Assembly (NCBI GenBank): GCA_024138025.1
Contig: JAMXBD010000114.1
Location: 868,001-932,000, forward strand
Source: Combretum micranthum
Lineage: Eukaryota; Streptophyta; Magnoliopsida; Myrtales; Combretaceae
DNA length: 64,000 nt
Direction: 5' to 3'
Made by a program: the position numbers and the translations under genes. Below are positions 1 to 10,483 of the stretch, piece by piece. Position 1 is the first letter of the stretch, and each line of letters starts with the position of its first letter. A model generated the notes under the pieces. That model had not been told where the DNA came from. It saw only the letters and a program-made list of their open reading frames with translations, and made no database searches.

Positions 1-245
1 ATAAACTGAGTTAATTTTTTCTTCTTAACAATTGCAATGGATAATATGCTGTAAAACGATAAAAAAAAAAAAAAAAATATTTCAATTGAGTTTATTCGTT
101 GTTAATTTATATATTTTTTTTATTTAAATAATATATAACCGTCCAAGCGCTTCCTTGACTTCTAATAAAAGTGTTCTCGTAACAGTTTCAGTCCATGTTT
201 TCCTTTGCCTTCTTATAGAATCATCTATTGTCTTCGTTGGATTCA

Positions 246-251
246 CACGTG
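246..251. promoter_or_regulatory. G-box (CACGTG) upstream of the bHLH gene
   Basis: A perfect palindromic CACGTG lies about 135 bp before the start codon of the bHLH gene at 384. G-boxes are the classical binding site of MYC2-type bHLH factors, which is the class encoded downstream, so auto- or cross-regulation is possible. Placement in the promoter is seen; function is inferred. Confidence 0.5.
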
Positions 252-301
252 ATGAGTGAACAGCCCTACAGAGGCATACTAAATCAGTCAACATATTCCC
301 A

Positions 302-310
302 TATAATATA
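302..310 (+). promoter_or_regulatory. TATA-like box of the bHLH gene
   Basis: The string TATAATATA sits about 75 bp upstream of the ATG at 384. That spacing would leave a short 5' leader of roughly 40-50 nt. The surroundings are AT-rich, so chance occurrence is possible. Confidence 0.35.
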
Positions 311-375
311 TGATTCCCAAACCTAGCACATTATGATAACAAATACCAGAGTAAATTAGAACAACTTCAAAACTT

Positions 376-468
376 ATGAAATCATGTCTTCTACCTCTGC
401 AACTTCCATGGTCACAACTCACCAACAACCAAACTTCCAAACCATCCAACAACGCCTCCAGTTCATAA
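376..468 (+). other. Short upstream ORF overlapping the bHLH start
   Basis: An ATG at 376 opens a 30-codon frame ending with TAA at 466-468. It overlaps the main ORF (ATG at 384) out of frame. Its context is weak (C at -3), while the main ATG has A at -3, so leaky scanning could allow both to be used. It matters only if transcription starts upstream of 376, which the TATA-like box at 302 suggests. Confidence 0.35.
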
Positions 469-1934
469 TCCAAAGCTGCCATGAACGGTGGGCTTACGCC
501 ATCTTCTGGCTGGCATCGCGAGATGCCACCGCCACCACCACCACCGGCGGCAGTGTCGTCTTAACCTGGAGCGATGGCCATTATCAAGGCACCAAGAACC
601 TCTTTGCTTCCATCCTACCCGACCACCACCACGATGGCTTCGCGAACGTCGATGTCGGGTTGGATATAGGAAAGAGGAATCATCATTTAGGGCGTATAAC
701 AGCCCAAGAATTTCAACCAAGCGTGGATACATACCGCAATAATCCGTATAGTTCTGAGTGGGACTACTATGTGGCTTCGGTCGGACGATCTTACTCGTCG
801 TCCGACAGTGTCCTTGGTAGTGCGTTTTGCTCTGGAGCTCACTTATGGCTAAGTGAAAGGAGTGGTTGGCTCGAGTTTAACAAATGTGGTAGGCTCAAAG
901 AAGCGCGCTTGCATGGAATAAACACCATGGTTTGTGTTCCTACTCCTCATGGCGTGGTCGAACTAGGTTCCTCGGATGTTGTCGAAGAAAACTCCGCTTT
1001 GGTGGACCTAATCAAGTTTTCATTCAATACCCAGCACTACCACTTGGCTCTGAACACTCGGACGGTGACACCCGACAGCAATCCTGCTGCTGATCAGCCG
1101 GTGCAACCTCAGTCGGACTTTTCGAATCTTTTAAACTCCAACCCTTTCATAAAAATTGGTGCACCTATTAAGGTTGCTAAAAAGGAGTTCTGCCACGGCT
1201 ACGATGAGCGCGTTCTCAACAAGCAGTTCAAGGAGGCGGTGGGGGCATTATCGGACTCAGGACAGTCCGATGATGATGACATTTCCAGGACCAGTTTCAT
1301 GGACTCTAAGATTGTTGGCAAGAAGAGAGGACCGAAAGCAGCGTGTAGGAAGAAAGGAAGTGAGAAAGAATCCATACTAAACCCCGTCGAGGCAGAGAGG
1401 CAGCGGAGGCAGAAGCTTAACCAGCGGTTCTACGCCCTTCGCTCCGTCGTCCCCAAGGTGTCTAAGATGGATAAGGCGTCGTTACTCGCGGACGCCGTGT
1501 CTTACATCAAAGAGCTGAAGACCGAAATCGAGAAGTTAGAGAGTAAGCTGAAAGTAAGCCAGCATGACAACTATACATGCAATGAAACGAGGACAACTTC
1601 ATTATCATCATTAAATTCTACAAACCCTACAATGATGTCTTCTTTTAATGTCAAGGATCATCGGGCTGGCGCGTTAACAGACCGAATCGAGGTTACTGTT
1701 AGAGTATTGGGGATGGAAGCAATTATTCGCGCTCATAGTTCTGACCTGAACTATCCCTCGGCGCGACTCATGTCCGCGTTGAGGGAATTGGAGTTCCAGG
1801 TTCATCATGCGAGCGTGTCGCGAGTTAAGGAAGTTGTGTTACAAGATGTTGTCATTAGGGTTCCCAATGGATGGATGCTAAGCGAGGAAGGATTGCGAAA
1901 TGCAATTCTTGAAAAGCTTCAAACCATACATTAG
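384..1934 (+). CDS. MYC2/bHLH14-like bHLH transcription factor, intronless
   Basis: A complete 516-residue protein with no intron, as is usual for MYC2-clade genes. The N-terminal bHLH-MYC_N domain (about residues 17-215) contains [10 protein letters not shown], the YAIFW motif and GVVELGS. MYC factors bind JAZ and MED25 partners through this region. A basic linker precedes the bHLH domain (about 330-390): basic region [19 protein letters not shown], then helix-loop-helix [20 protein letters not shown], continuing into a leucine-rich helix. An ACT-like dimerisation region follows (about 433-495, from [14 protein letters not shown]). The expected role is a nuclear jasmonate-pathway regulator binding E/G-boxes. 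Oddity: the canonical His of [10 protein letters not shown] is Pro334 (codon CCC), while the contact residues Glu338 and Arg342 are kept. Length fits the MYC/JAM/bHLH14 group; assignment within the group is uncertain. Confidence 0.93.
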   Translation: MSSTSATSMVTTHQQPNFQTIQQRLQFIIQSCHERWAYAIFWLASRDATATTTTGGSVVLTWSDGHYQGTKNLFASILPDHHHDGFANVDVGLDIGKRNHHLGRITAQEFQPSVDTYRNNPYSSEWDYYVASVGRSYSSSDSVLGSAFCSGAHLWLSERSGWLEFNKCGRLKEARLHGINTMVCVPTPHGVVELGSSDVVEENSALVDLIKFSFNTQHYHLALNTRTVTPDSNPAADQPVQPQSDFSNLLNSNPFIKIGAPIKVAKKEFCHGYDERVLNKQFKEAVGALSDSGQSDDDDISRTSFMDSKIVGKKRGPKAACRKKGSEKESILNPVEAERQRRQKLNQRFYALRSVVPKVSKMDKASLLADAVSYIKELKTEIEKLESKLKVSQHDNYTCNETRTTSLSSLNSTNPTMMSSFNVKDHRAGALTDRIEVTVRVLGMEAIIRAHSSDLNYPSARLMSALRELEFQVHHASVSRVKEVVLQDVVIRVPNGWMLSEEGLRNAILEKLQTIH

Positions 1935-2837
1935 ATCATTCGTCTTGCATTTGAATTAATACGAGTTAGATAAATTTCTACTATATATATATATACATAT
2001 ATATTTCTTTTGCACCATGTATTATAATTTATACAAGGGGACGTGAAATGCAATTCTTGAAGAGTATGTTTGCTAATTATTGAGAAATTTTGGAGCATGC
2101 ATCAGTTTTGATTACTGTGATCAATTAAGGAAAGATTTGGTGTTACATGTTACATGCTGTGTAAAAATTAATGTAATTTTGAGATATATAATATGTGTAT
2201 AAGTCAAGCTTGACAATTATTTTGACAATTTTTACCTTTTTATCATATGTGTTAAAATACTATTTGAAATCACATCCATGTACATATACATGCAACGTGT
2301 AATGCCCATCAAGAAATTTTTTTCCTTTGATGAATAGGTTCTTCATTCGAATGATTGATTACATAAGTAGAAATTGCGTTTGTTTCACGGAAAAATAAAG
2401 CGCATATTTATCATGATATAGTTTACCAATTTTCATTTTGAATGAACAAGCATGCATGCTGTATGGTCTACTATTGCAGCTGAGGAACATGATCTTTGTT
2501 AGTGGGCCAGCATTATGTTACACTCTTGGCTACTTGTTGCACAAGTTAGAAGCATATTGCTTTCAGCTGGAGGAAAGTTTGCTCTACTAAATTTTCTGTT
2601 ATATTACATTTTTAATAAATGATAATACACCACGTGTGTTATTAATTATTTTATATTTTTTATACAGGTGATATTGAAAAACACATGGCACATTATTACT
2701 TGTCAAGAAAGCTATATGACAGCAAACAAACATGGTAGAACAAATATATTGTAGCAACTATAATACGAAAACAATTATTGCTAAAACAAACATGAAAAGT
2801 CATTTTAACCGATGGCTTGCCAATTTTTCAACCAGAG
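1935..2837. other. Downstream intergenic DNA, no gene seen
   Basis: AT-rich 3' flank of the bHLH gene with a TA-rich stretch near 1983-2003. A second CACGTG lies at 2631-2636. No coding region or repeat end was recognised. Confidence 0.5.
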
Positions 2838-3870
2838 CACATTTAGCCTTTCTTTTTATTTTATTTTATTATAATCAAACTTATATTTATCTCACATTAG
2901 TATGGTAATTTTAAAAGAGTTTGAGAAACAGTAGCAGTAGCCAACTAAATATAGGAGTTGCATATTTTTAAGAACCAATCACAACAGTAAAGCTAGAGAT
3001 AGAGAGGAAGGAAATAATGGAGAGTGAGGAAGTAATGAAGGAAATATATCAATTCTTTATTTGGTTTAGAGAGGACAAAGGGAGACAAGAATTAGTAGGA
3101 GTATTACTTTCCATGGGGCCACAAAAAATACATCTCTCAAAAAATGGGAAAGACAAGGATTGAAAAAAAATAGGGATGTAATCGGGTTGGATTTCATATG
3201 GATTATATCAACTCAAAACCCGATTTGCTATTCTATAGGGTTTATCATATCTAATCCTATAACCCTATAAGATTTTGATAGTATATTCAAACCCGTCTTA
3301 CAGAGTTTGATTTAGAACCTGAAACCCGATCCTAAAACCCTAACATCATTTTTTTTCCAACCTATTTTCAAATTTTAATAATAAATTTAGGAAAAGCTGG
3401 TGCTTCTAATACAAATTTTCTATATACACAAAAATGAAATGATGCATGTAGAATTGATAGAAAATGTTGTAGACTACAATCATTATCATTATATAACATT
3501 TAAACATATAAAATATTACTTTTGTCACTATACAATATCTTAAAAACATGATTAAATTATATTTTCTACTAAGAATAAAATATAATGAATAGTAAATAAA
3601 ATTGATCTTTATAGCAAATATGACTTTAATAAAATTTAATAAAAAGTTATAAAATTCATAATTAGTCTGATAGACATAAAAGAAAAACCATCCTTATAAG
3701 GTAAAAAAATGGTAGCTCATTCATATTTTATTTCCTCTTCTTGCCCCTTTATTAATGTTTTTATTTTTTTTAAAATCATAATACTAGGTTGTCGGGTATC
3801 TTTCGGGTTTGTTATATGAATCCCTTTGGGGTTTTTAACGAATTCAACAGGTTGGAAAACCTATAATTGC
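2838..3870. repeat. Direct repeat unit A, copy 1
   Basis: This roughly 1-kb block is repeated at 4104-5112, offset by 1266 bp at its start. Both begin with CACATTTAGCCTTTC and share GAGGAAGGAAATAATGGAGA plus a later segment with repeated GGGTTGGATTT/AACCCGA-like motifs. Those motifs look like an old inverted-repeat (MITE-type) insertion carried inside the duplicated unit. The two copies differ by many substitutions and indels, so the duplication is not recent. Confidence 0.8.
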
Positions 3871-4020
3871 CATAATATTAAAAAGCCTATATCTTTTCTT
3901 TTTCCTTTTTTAAATTAACCATTTCCTTTTGAAAATAAATCTAACCTTTTACTTCGAAAACTTAATCTAGTAGCATTTTTACCTTGAAGTCTCGCCGTCT
4001 CTGGACCAAGAAGATAGGTA
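3871..4020. repeat. Repeat unit S, copy 1
   Basis: The segment containing CCTTTTACTTCGAAAA and GTCTCTGGACC follows unit A copy 1. It recurs at about 6372-6528, where it is separated from unit A copy 2 by about 1.26 kb of other DNA. Confidence 0.7.
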
Positions 4021-4103
4021 ATTGAAAAATAATCGGTTCCATCATTTTCCTTAAAAATTTTATTAAAACATAAAACATATAAAAATAATTATAAAAACCG
4101 GAT

Positions 4104-5112
4104 CACATTTAGCCTTTCTTTTTATTTTATTTTATTATAATCAAACCTATATTTATCACACATTAGTATAGGAATTTTAAAGAGTTTGATAAACAACAGC
4201 AGTAGCCAACTAAATATAGGAGTTGCAAATTTTTAAGAACCAATCTCAACAGTAAAGCAGAGATAGAGAGGAAGGAAATAATGGAGAATGAGGAAGTAAT
4301 GAAGGAAATATATCAATTCTTTATTTGGTTTAGAGAGGACAAAGAGAGACAAGAATTAGTGGGAGTATTACTTTCCATGGGACCACAAAAAGGACATTTC
4401 ACGAAAAATGGGAAAGACAAGGATTGAAAAAAAGATAGGTACGTAACTGGGTTAGATTTCATATGGATCATATGAATCTAAAATCCGACTTGCTACTTTA
4501 TAAGGTCTATCGAATCCGACTTTATAACCTATAAGGTTTTGATACCATATTTAAACCCGTCCTAAAGAGTTTGGTTTAAAATCAGAACCCCAATCCTATA
4601 ACTCTATCACCCTTTTTATCAACCTATTTTCAAATTTTAATAATAAATTTAAGTAAAGTTGGTGCTTCTAATATAAGTTTCCAATATATACAAAAATGAA
4701 ATGATGCATATGGAATTGATAAAAAATATTGTAGACTGCAATCATTATATAAAATTTAAGCACATAAATATGTTACTTTTGTTACCATAAACTAAAATAT
4801 GAGGAATAGTAAATAAAATTAATCTCCATAGTAAATATGACTTGAATAAAATTTAATAAAAAGTTATAAAATTCGTAAATGGTCTAATAAATATAAAAGA
4901 AAAACCATCCTTAAGAGACAAAAAAGAAAAAATGACAGCTCTTTCATGTATTCTTTCTTCTCCTTGCCCCTTTAGTAATGTTTTATTTTTTATTTTTTTA
5001 ATTATAATACTGGATTATCTGATATTCTTTGGGTTTATTATATGATCCAAATCCAACCTTAAAACCCTACAGGTTTTTAACGAATTAGGTAGATTGGAAA
5101 CCGTATAATTAC
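4104..5112. repeat. Direct repeat unit A, copy 2
   Basis: Second copy of the 2838-3870 block in the same orientation, starting with the same CACATTTAGCCTTTC. It ends near GATTGGAAACCGTATAATTACC, which matches the end of copy 1 (GTTGGAAAACCTATAATTGCC). No open reading frame is conserved between the copies. Confidence 0.8.
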
Positions 5113-6371
5113 CAACTCAATTATATCCCCAAAAGAGAGATATTTGTCTCTGTCTAATTTCTACTCAGCCTTCCCGAAGTTCATTTTCTATAGCGAACTC
5201 TAGCATAATTTTAAATATTCTAGCAGAGTTCCAATCCAATTTTGTTATTTTTTAATATCATTCAAAATCATATAAAGAATATTCCTATTTTATATAGCTA
5301 TTTGTGCAGGTATTTTACAATTAGGAGGCAACTGTTTCTTGTACAAATTATGTATAAATATACTATAACAATAAGTTACCCCATTATCACAAATTACTAT
5401 ATTTATTCGAGTTATTCACAAACGACGACAATACCATCGTAAAATCCCATGTAAGATATGCGATTTTTATTTTACACAAAATTCGTATGTTTAAGATGTG
5501 ATTTAATGATGACATACACATCTGAAAACCATAGGTGACAAATGCAATTTAAAAGAAAAAAATTGCTATTCGAAATTGCATTTATTACATCCAAAATTTT
5601 TGTTTTGTTTTTTTTTTTCATTACATATAATAGATGGAATTATGAAAATTTGATATCACATTTATCACATGTGTTATCCAAAAATAAAAATAGAGATTTG
5701 GTATGTTGTGAATCCAATTTGTGTACTCTACAAACACCGTATTTATCACCTATAATTATGCATTGGTAATATGTTAATTAATTTTTTATAATTTATATTT
5801 TGATTTTTTTTACAAGATTAGTAGACATATATTACACTCTTAAAAAGATGTTGGAAATTAAATTTACCAATTTACTCCTTATTTTTAAAATAAGGCTACT
5901 TTGTTTTTAATAATTTAATTATAACACTTAAATTCTATGAAACACAAACAATAAAAGCAATGTCCCATTTTAAAATCCAAATAATGCAACTCTTTAAGTG
6001 ATACTTTGTTTGTTCACATTATTTTAAAAAAATTATACATTTAAAATCTGTATATTTATAGGTTTTTGGTCTATATATATCTACCATATATCAGTAATTT
6101 AATTTTTATTTTTAATAATAACTAAGATTCATTCCAGTATTCGTCCCTATGTTAATGATAGTTCTAAACATATGAAAAGAACTAAATATTTTAGAAGAAT
6201 TATTTTCAAGTACAAGAATTGAAAAATTAAATAATCCTTTCAATTTTTGAAAAAAAATCAGCCACTAATTGTTTGTCTGGGGGGTGGGTGGGGTGGGGTG
6301 GGGTGGGGTGGGGGGTGTTGGGCTGTTGGGGGGTAGGGTGGCATTCAAAGACGGAGCAGCTTAAAAAAAAT
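5113..6371. other. AT-rich DNA separating repeat units, no gene seen
   Basis: This segment interrupts the A-S order seen at 2838-4020, so it looks like an insertion between A copy 2 and S copy 2. It contains the G-run tract at 6279-6341. Small open frames here show no recognisable protein features. Confidence 0.45.
6279..6341 (+). repeat. G-run tract with G-quadruplex potential
   Basis: About 63 bp made almost entirely of G-runs of 3-6 separated by single T bases (the GGGGT unit repeated), in an otherwise very AT-rich region. There are well over four G-tracts of at least 3 with one-base loops, which meets the usual definition of a G-quadruplex-forming sequence on the plus strand. Confidence 0.85.
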
Positions 6372-6528
6372 TCCTAATGATATTAAAAAGCCCATATCAT
6401 TTTTTTTTTTTTTTTGGTTAACCTTTTCCTTTTGAAAATAAATATAACCTTTTACTTCGAAAATTTAATCTAGTAGCATTATTACCTTGAAGCGTCAACG
6501 TCTCTGGACCTAGAAGATAGGTACTTAA
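6372..6528. repeat. Repeat unit S, copy 2
   Basis: Matches 3871-4020, sharing CCTTTTACTTCGAAAA, TTAATCTAGTAGCATT and GTCTCTGGACC. Together with copy 1 it indicates an ancestral A-S tandem duplication later split by an insertion. Confidence 0.7.
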
Positions 6529-7192
6529 AAAATAATAATTATAAAATATCATCATTATATCACACACACATATATATATATATATATATTGAAATTTGTA
6601 CTGATATTGCTTGCCGTCCGTGATGCCGTGTGCAATTTAACAATGTATAGCAAAATTTTGAGATGCAATAGTAACATATGTTCCGCGTGCGATGTGGCCG
6701 TCCTCACATCAACGTAGTCGTCATCATCCCCAACACAGAGAAGTCGCGTTAGCATCATAGGGAAGCTAATTTCCTTAGCACGGTGGGTCCAGAAAGCCGA
6801 TAATAAGAGTTTATATCAATATTAAACGATAATAAAAGAAGTCGCAAAAACTCAAAGATAAGATGTCTTTTTTATGTTAGCTTATGAAGCAAATATTGTT
6901 AAAGATATAGTAAAAATAATTATAAAAAATTTAATTAAATATTAAATTAATCACTTCAGAGTTCAATACAAAAGTTCAAATCACATATTTGACATTTACC
7001 ATTTCTTTAATAATATAATTGTCAAAATTTTATTATCATTTATCTGCTAAATGTTTGAACATTTGACATATAATACATAATAGATCTTTCTTTCATGCTA
7101 TAGCATAATCACAAGATATTATATATTTATTCCACTGAAAAAGAAACTTTATATATTAACATGAAATCATTTTTAATCTAATTAATATTAAG
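6529..7192. other. AT-rich intergenic DNA, no gene seen
   Basis: Contains a short (TA)n run near 6571-6588. No gene or repeat terminus was recognised. Confidence 0.4.
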
Positions 7193-10100
7193 TGTCACAT
7201 AAGAATTTTAAGAATATGTTTCTTTTAAAAAACGTCACCATTTTATCCTTAAAATTATTTACATGGTGTCGTTTATATTCTTTTTAAGTTTTGTAGGTTT
7301 TGTATACCTTACTTTCAAAACAGATCTTAAAAGATTAATTATAAACCATGGCCTCCACAAACAGGCCCTTAAAGAAATACAAGTTCGAAAAGATGAATCA
7401 AGACTTCAAATAAAATAAAAAATAATTCCAGGAATTCTAATCGCTTCACTCATTAACCATTTCCATTATAGTCACCTAATACCCCATACAATCACCAGTC
7501 ATCCAAATCAACACCTAGAAAGAAAAATAATGAGTAAAAGCCTAATAAATTAGTAATATAAGCACACACAAGATGGACACACATACTTTTTGTAATGCAA
7601 TGCAACAAGCAACAGGTTATATCTTAAATTTAATGTGTAATAAAACAACAGTAGAGTACTCATACTTCGACAATTCGCCAAGGGAATATGGCGATCCTTA
7701 GTAATAGCAATTACTCAGAGATTAATATAAGCAACTTGAATACTTATATCTCCTATAGCAAACATCTATAGTAATAGTTTCATTTGAGATTCACAGTCGT
7801 TATACATCTTTACTTATCTTAATCTATAATATCATTTAATTCAAACGTTTCCATAAACATAAACTAAATGCATATTACTTCTTGTTAACTATAAGTAAAT
7901 GTTATCTCGTTATCATTTCCTCTATTAGCTATCCACGCCTAAGTGCTTAACTGCTATACTGGCATTATCTAGCAAAGTTGCCGCTCTTTAGACAAGAATA
8001 AATGATACAAGCACAAACAAGACAATCATTTATTTGATCATCTTTAAATTTTAATTCATTAGGAATGCCTCTCCTAGACAATCAATAAGCAATCACTATG
8101 TACATGACATAACATCTGCTACCAAAACAGAACCAGAAGATAGATCAGTGGGTGTCAAAAGCTACCCATGTTTCTGTTCAAGTAATTAATTCATAAAAGC
8201 ATCTAGATTAATTGTCAACTTATCTGAATTACTCATTCTTTTAGCAAAATACATTTAAAACAACATACTTCTCTTATTATTCATGGTCTAGTCTAACATA
8301 TTACAATTATATTATAATTAAGCTAATTACAAGTTAATATGATCTTATAAGAGTTGACTAGTTAAATTAATAGCCAAATACAACTTATTGGGATCTAAAG
8401 AATTTACTAAGTCAATTTTAGTTAATAAGTCTATATTAAATTAATTTAGCTAAGTTGAACAAAACTTATCAGCTAAGTTCATTTCAATTTAATAAAGTAA
8501 ATTTTATCTTAATTTAAGTTAAGTAGAACCTAAAACCATTAACTAAGTAAATTTTATACGTAGAAATCTATGTTAATTCTAATTAGTTATTAAGTCTATT
8601 AATTTATTTACAATTCAAAGTACACTTTATATATGTATAAACTTAGCTCATTCCTAATTATACAAATACCAGCGTACATTATTTATCATTTATTTTAGCA
8701 GGGATGGAAGTGTTGATGGTCATCATTCCCTAAATAAGTCCTGTTATCAGTATATTTTGAGGTAAAACAAATTAATAGAGCTAATCGCATCCTATATAAC
8801 AACTGTTCTGGAAGTAGTGATGGTCATTACTCCCTACATAACGCCCATGATCAAGACATTTTTAGTTAAAACAAACAAACAGAGATGATCACACCTTAAA
8901 TAACTCCCATGATCATCTTAATTTTGTAAAGCAATGCTTAGCACAAGATTCATAATGCCTGTTATCAAGTGTACGCTGCAAAGCACAAGGATACAGAGGC
9001 AATCATGGGTACAATAATGTCCATGATGAATACCTTGTGCAAAACTTTTTAATGTTATTTATTTTTCCAACTTCTGAATTCTAACTCACTTAGCTAATTG
9101 ATTACATCTTGATTCCAACAAAAGCATCTCAATATCATCATACCAACTCATATTCTTGATTCTATAACACTTTCATACACATCATTTTATCAAACATCTA
9201 GTCTACACATGCATATACATATTTAGGTTTTAACAAATATGTTCGTATATCACTAGTCTATCAATATTATCATAAATCCTACATCAATTTAACGCAAATT
9301 CATCAAAATCATACATTCACAACAATCAATTAAAAGAAATCAACTAAACTTAATTGTTTAGCAAACACAAGCACTTAAATCTTTACTATTACTACATTCT
9401 TAGTTTGATGGAGCTTCCTAAAGCTTAATTTCTAACATCAATCTTGATTTATATTTTCAATTTCACTTAAGATCTTATGCGTGTTGTTATTGAAGAGGAT
9501 TTTGTTATGAAGCTTTGGAGTGTTGAAGAGAGAATTGAAGGAAGAGAATTAGAGAAAGAGAGAGGAAGAGAGGGAGGCGCCTAGGAAAATGAAAATTGAA
9601 ATGAGAAAAAGGGTTTTGGGTTTTCTAAGGGACAATTATATAGGTTCATAGGCTTAGGCTTTGTGGGTAAATGGGTTAGGCCTCTTAGATGATGGGCTTT
9701 AGAAATTTGAAATAATTAAAAAGAGATAAGAGAATTTAGCGAATAGAAATTTATATATTGAATTAGAAATTTAGTTTAGGAATTCATTTGGTAGGAATTT
9801 AATATTTAGGTTAAGTTTAAGACTTTTGGACTTGGGAATTGATATTTTTTATCAAAATCGATTTTAAATTTTTAGGGATTAAGGAATTGGAATTTAGACT
9901 GAAATAAATAGATATTTAGGAGTTTGGGAGTTCACTTAAATAACTAAGTTGCATGTATAAGGATTTAAGGAATTGAAATTGGAAGAAAATAAAATTCAAA
10001 TTGATGATTGGAAGGAAATGAGTAACTTGATTCATTCAAATAGGTAATTTGGGTATTTTAAATATCTAATTTCAATAAATCTAATTACTAATTCAATTAT

Positions 10101-10270
10101 GTTAATTTACCTAATCATACCCTATATTATAGTTTAATTGACTTATTTAATTAAACTACTTGAATTCAATTTCTAGATTAAGTTTAAATTAAAGTTCAAA
10201 ATCAACTACCTATTATACTATTAATTTTTAACATTCCTAACTTAGGTTAAAAAAAATTTAGGGCATTTCA
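7193..10270 (-). mobile_element. Long LTR family, copy 1 (probable solo or partial Ty3/gypsy LTR)
   Basis: Homologous in order to 20277-23000 and 41927-45468: a conserved block with CTCAGAGATTAATATAAG followed by ACTTATATCTCC, then TTCCATAAAC, then a purine-rich segment near 9500-9570, then a right end GGGCATTTCA. That right end is the reverse complement of TGAAATGCCC, an LTR-type start on the minus strand. Unlike the third copy, no polypurine tract or pol tail lies beyond 10270, so it may be a solo LTR. The left edge is uncertain: TGTCACAT at 7193 and TGTATACC at 7301 are both candidates. Orientation is inferred from copy 3. There is no coding capacity. Confidence 0.6.
8706..8913. repeat. 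Imperfect tandem repeat, period about 104 bp
   Basis: Two diverged units beginning GGAAGTGTTGATGGTCATCA (8706) and GGAAGTAGTGATGGTCATTA (8810), each continuing with TCCCTA, AAAACAAA and a GAT-rich segment. They lie inside long LTR copy 1. Confidence 0.65.
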
Positions 10271-10449
10271 CAAAATCTTTGTAGTCAGATCTATATTTTT
10301 AATGTAGAAGAGTATTAGAGAAAGGAAAGATTAAACTTGTTTTATTTCGGTGGAAACATACTTCTCTTATTCCTTAGGTCATTGAGACCATTGTAGTAAA
10401 TACAACTAATTGTCAGTGTCTTATGCCGCACACAAATATATACAATATG

Positions 10450-10483
<34 letters not shown>

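Noticed and set aside
10446..10480. TA-repeat tract as a regulatory site or origin
   Set aside because: Simple (TA)n runs recur in this window (also 40361, 40661, 21743) and have no supporting context.
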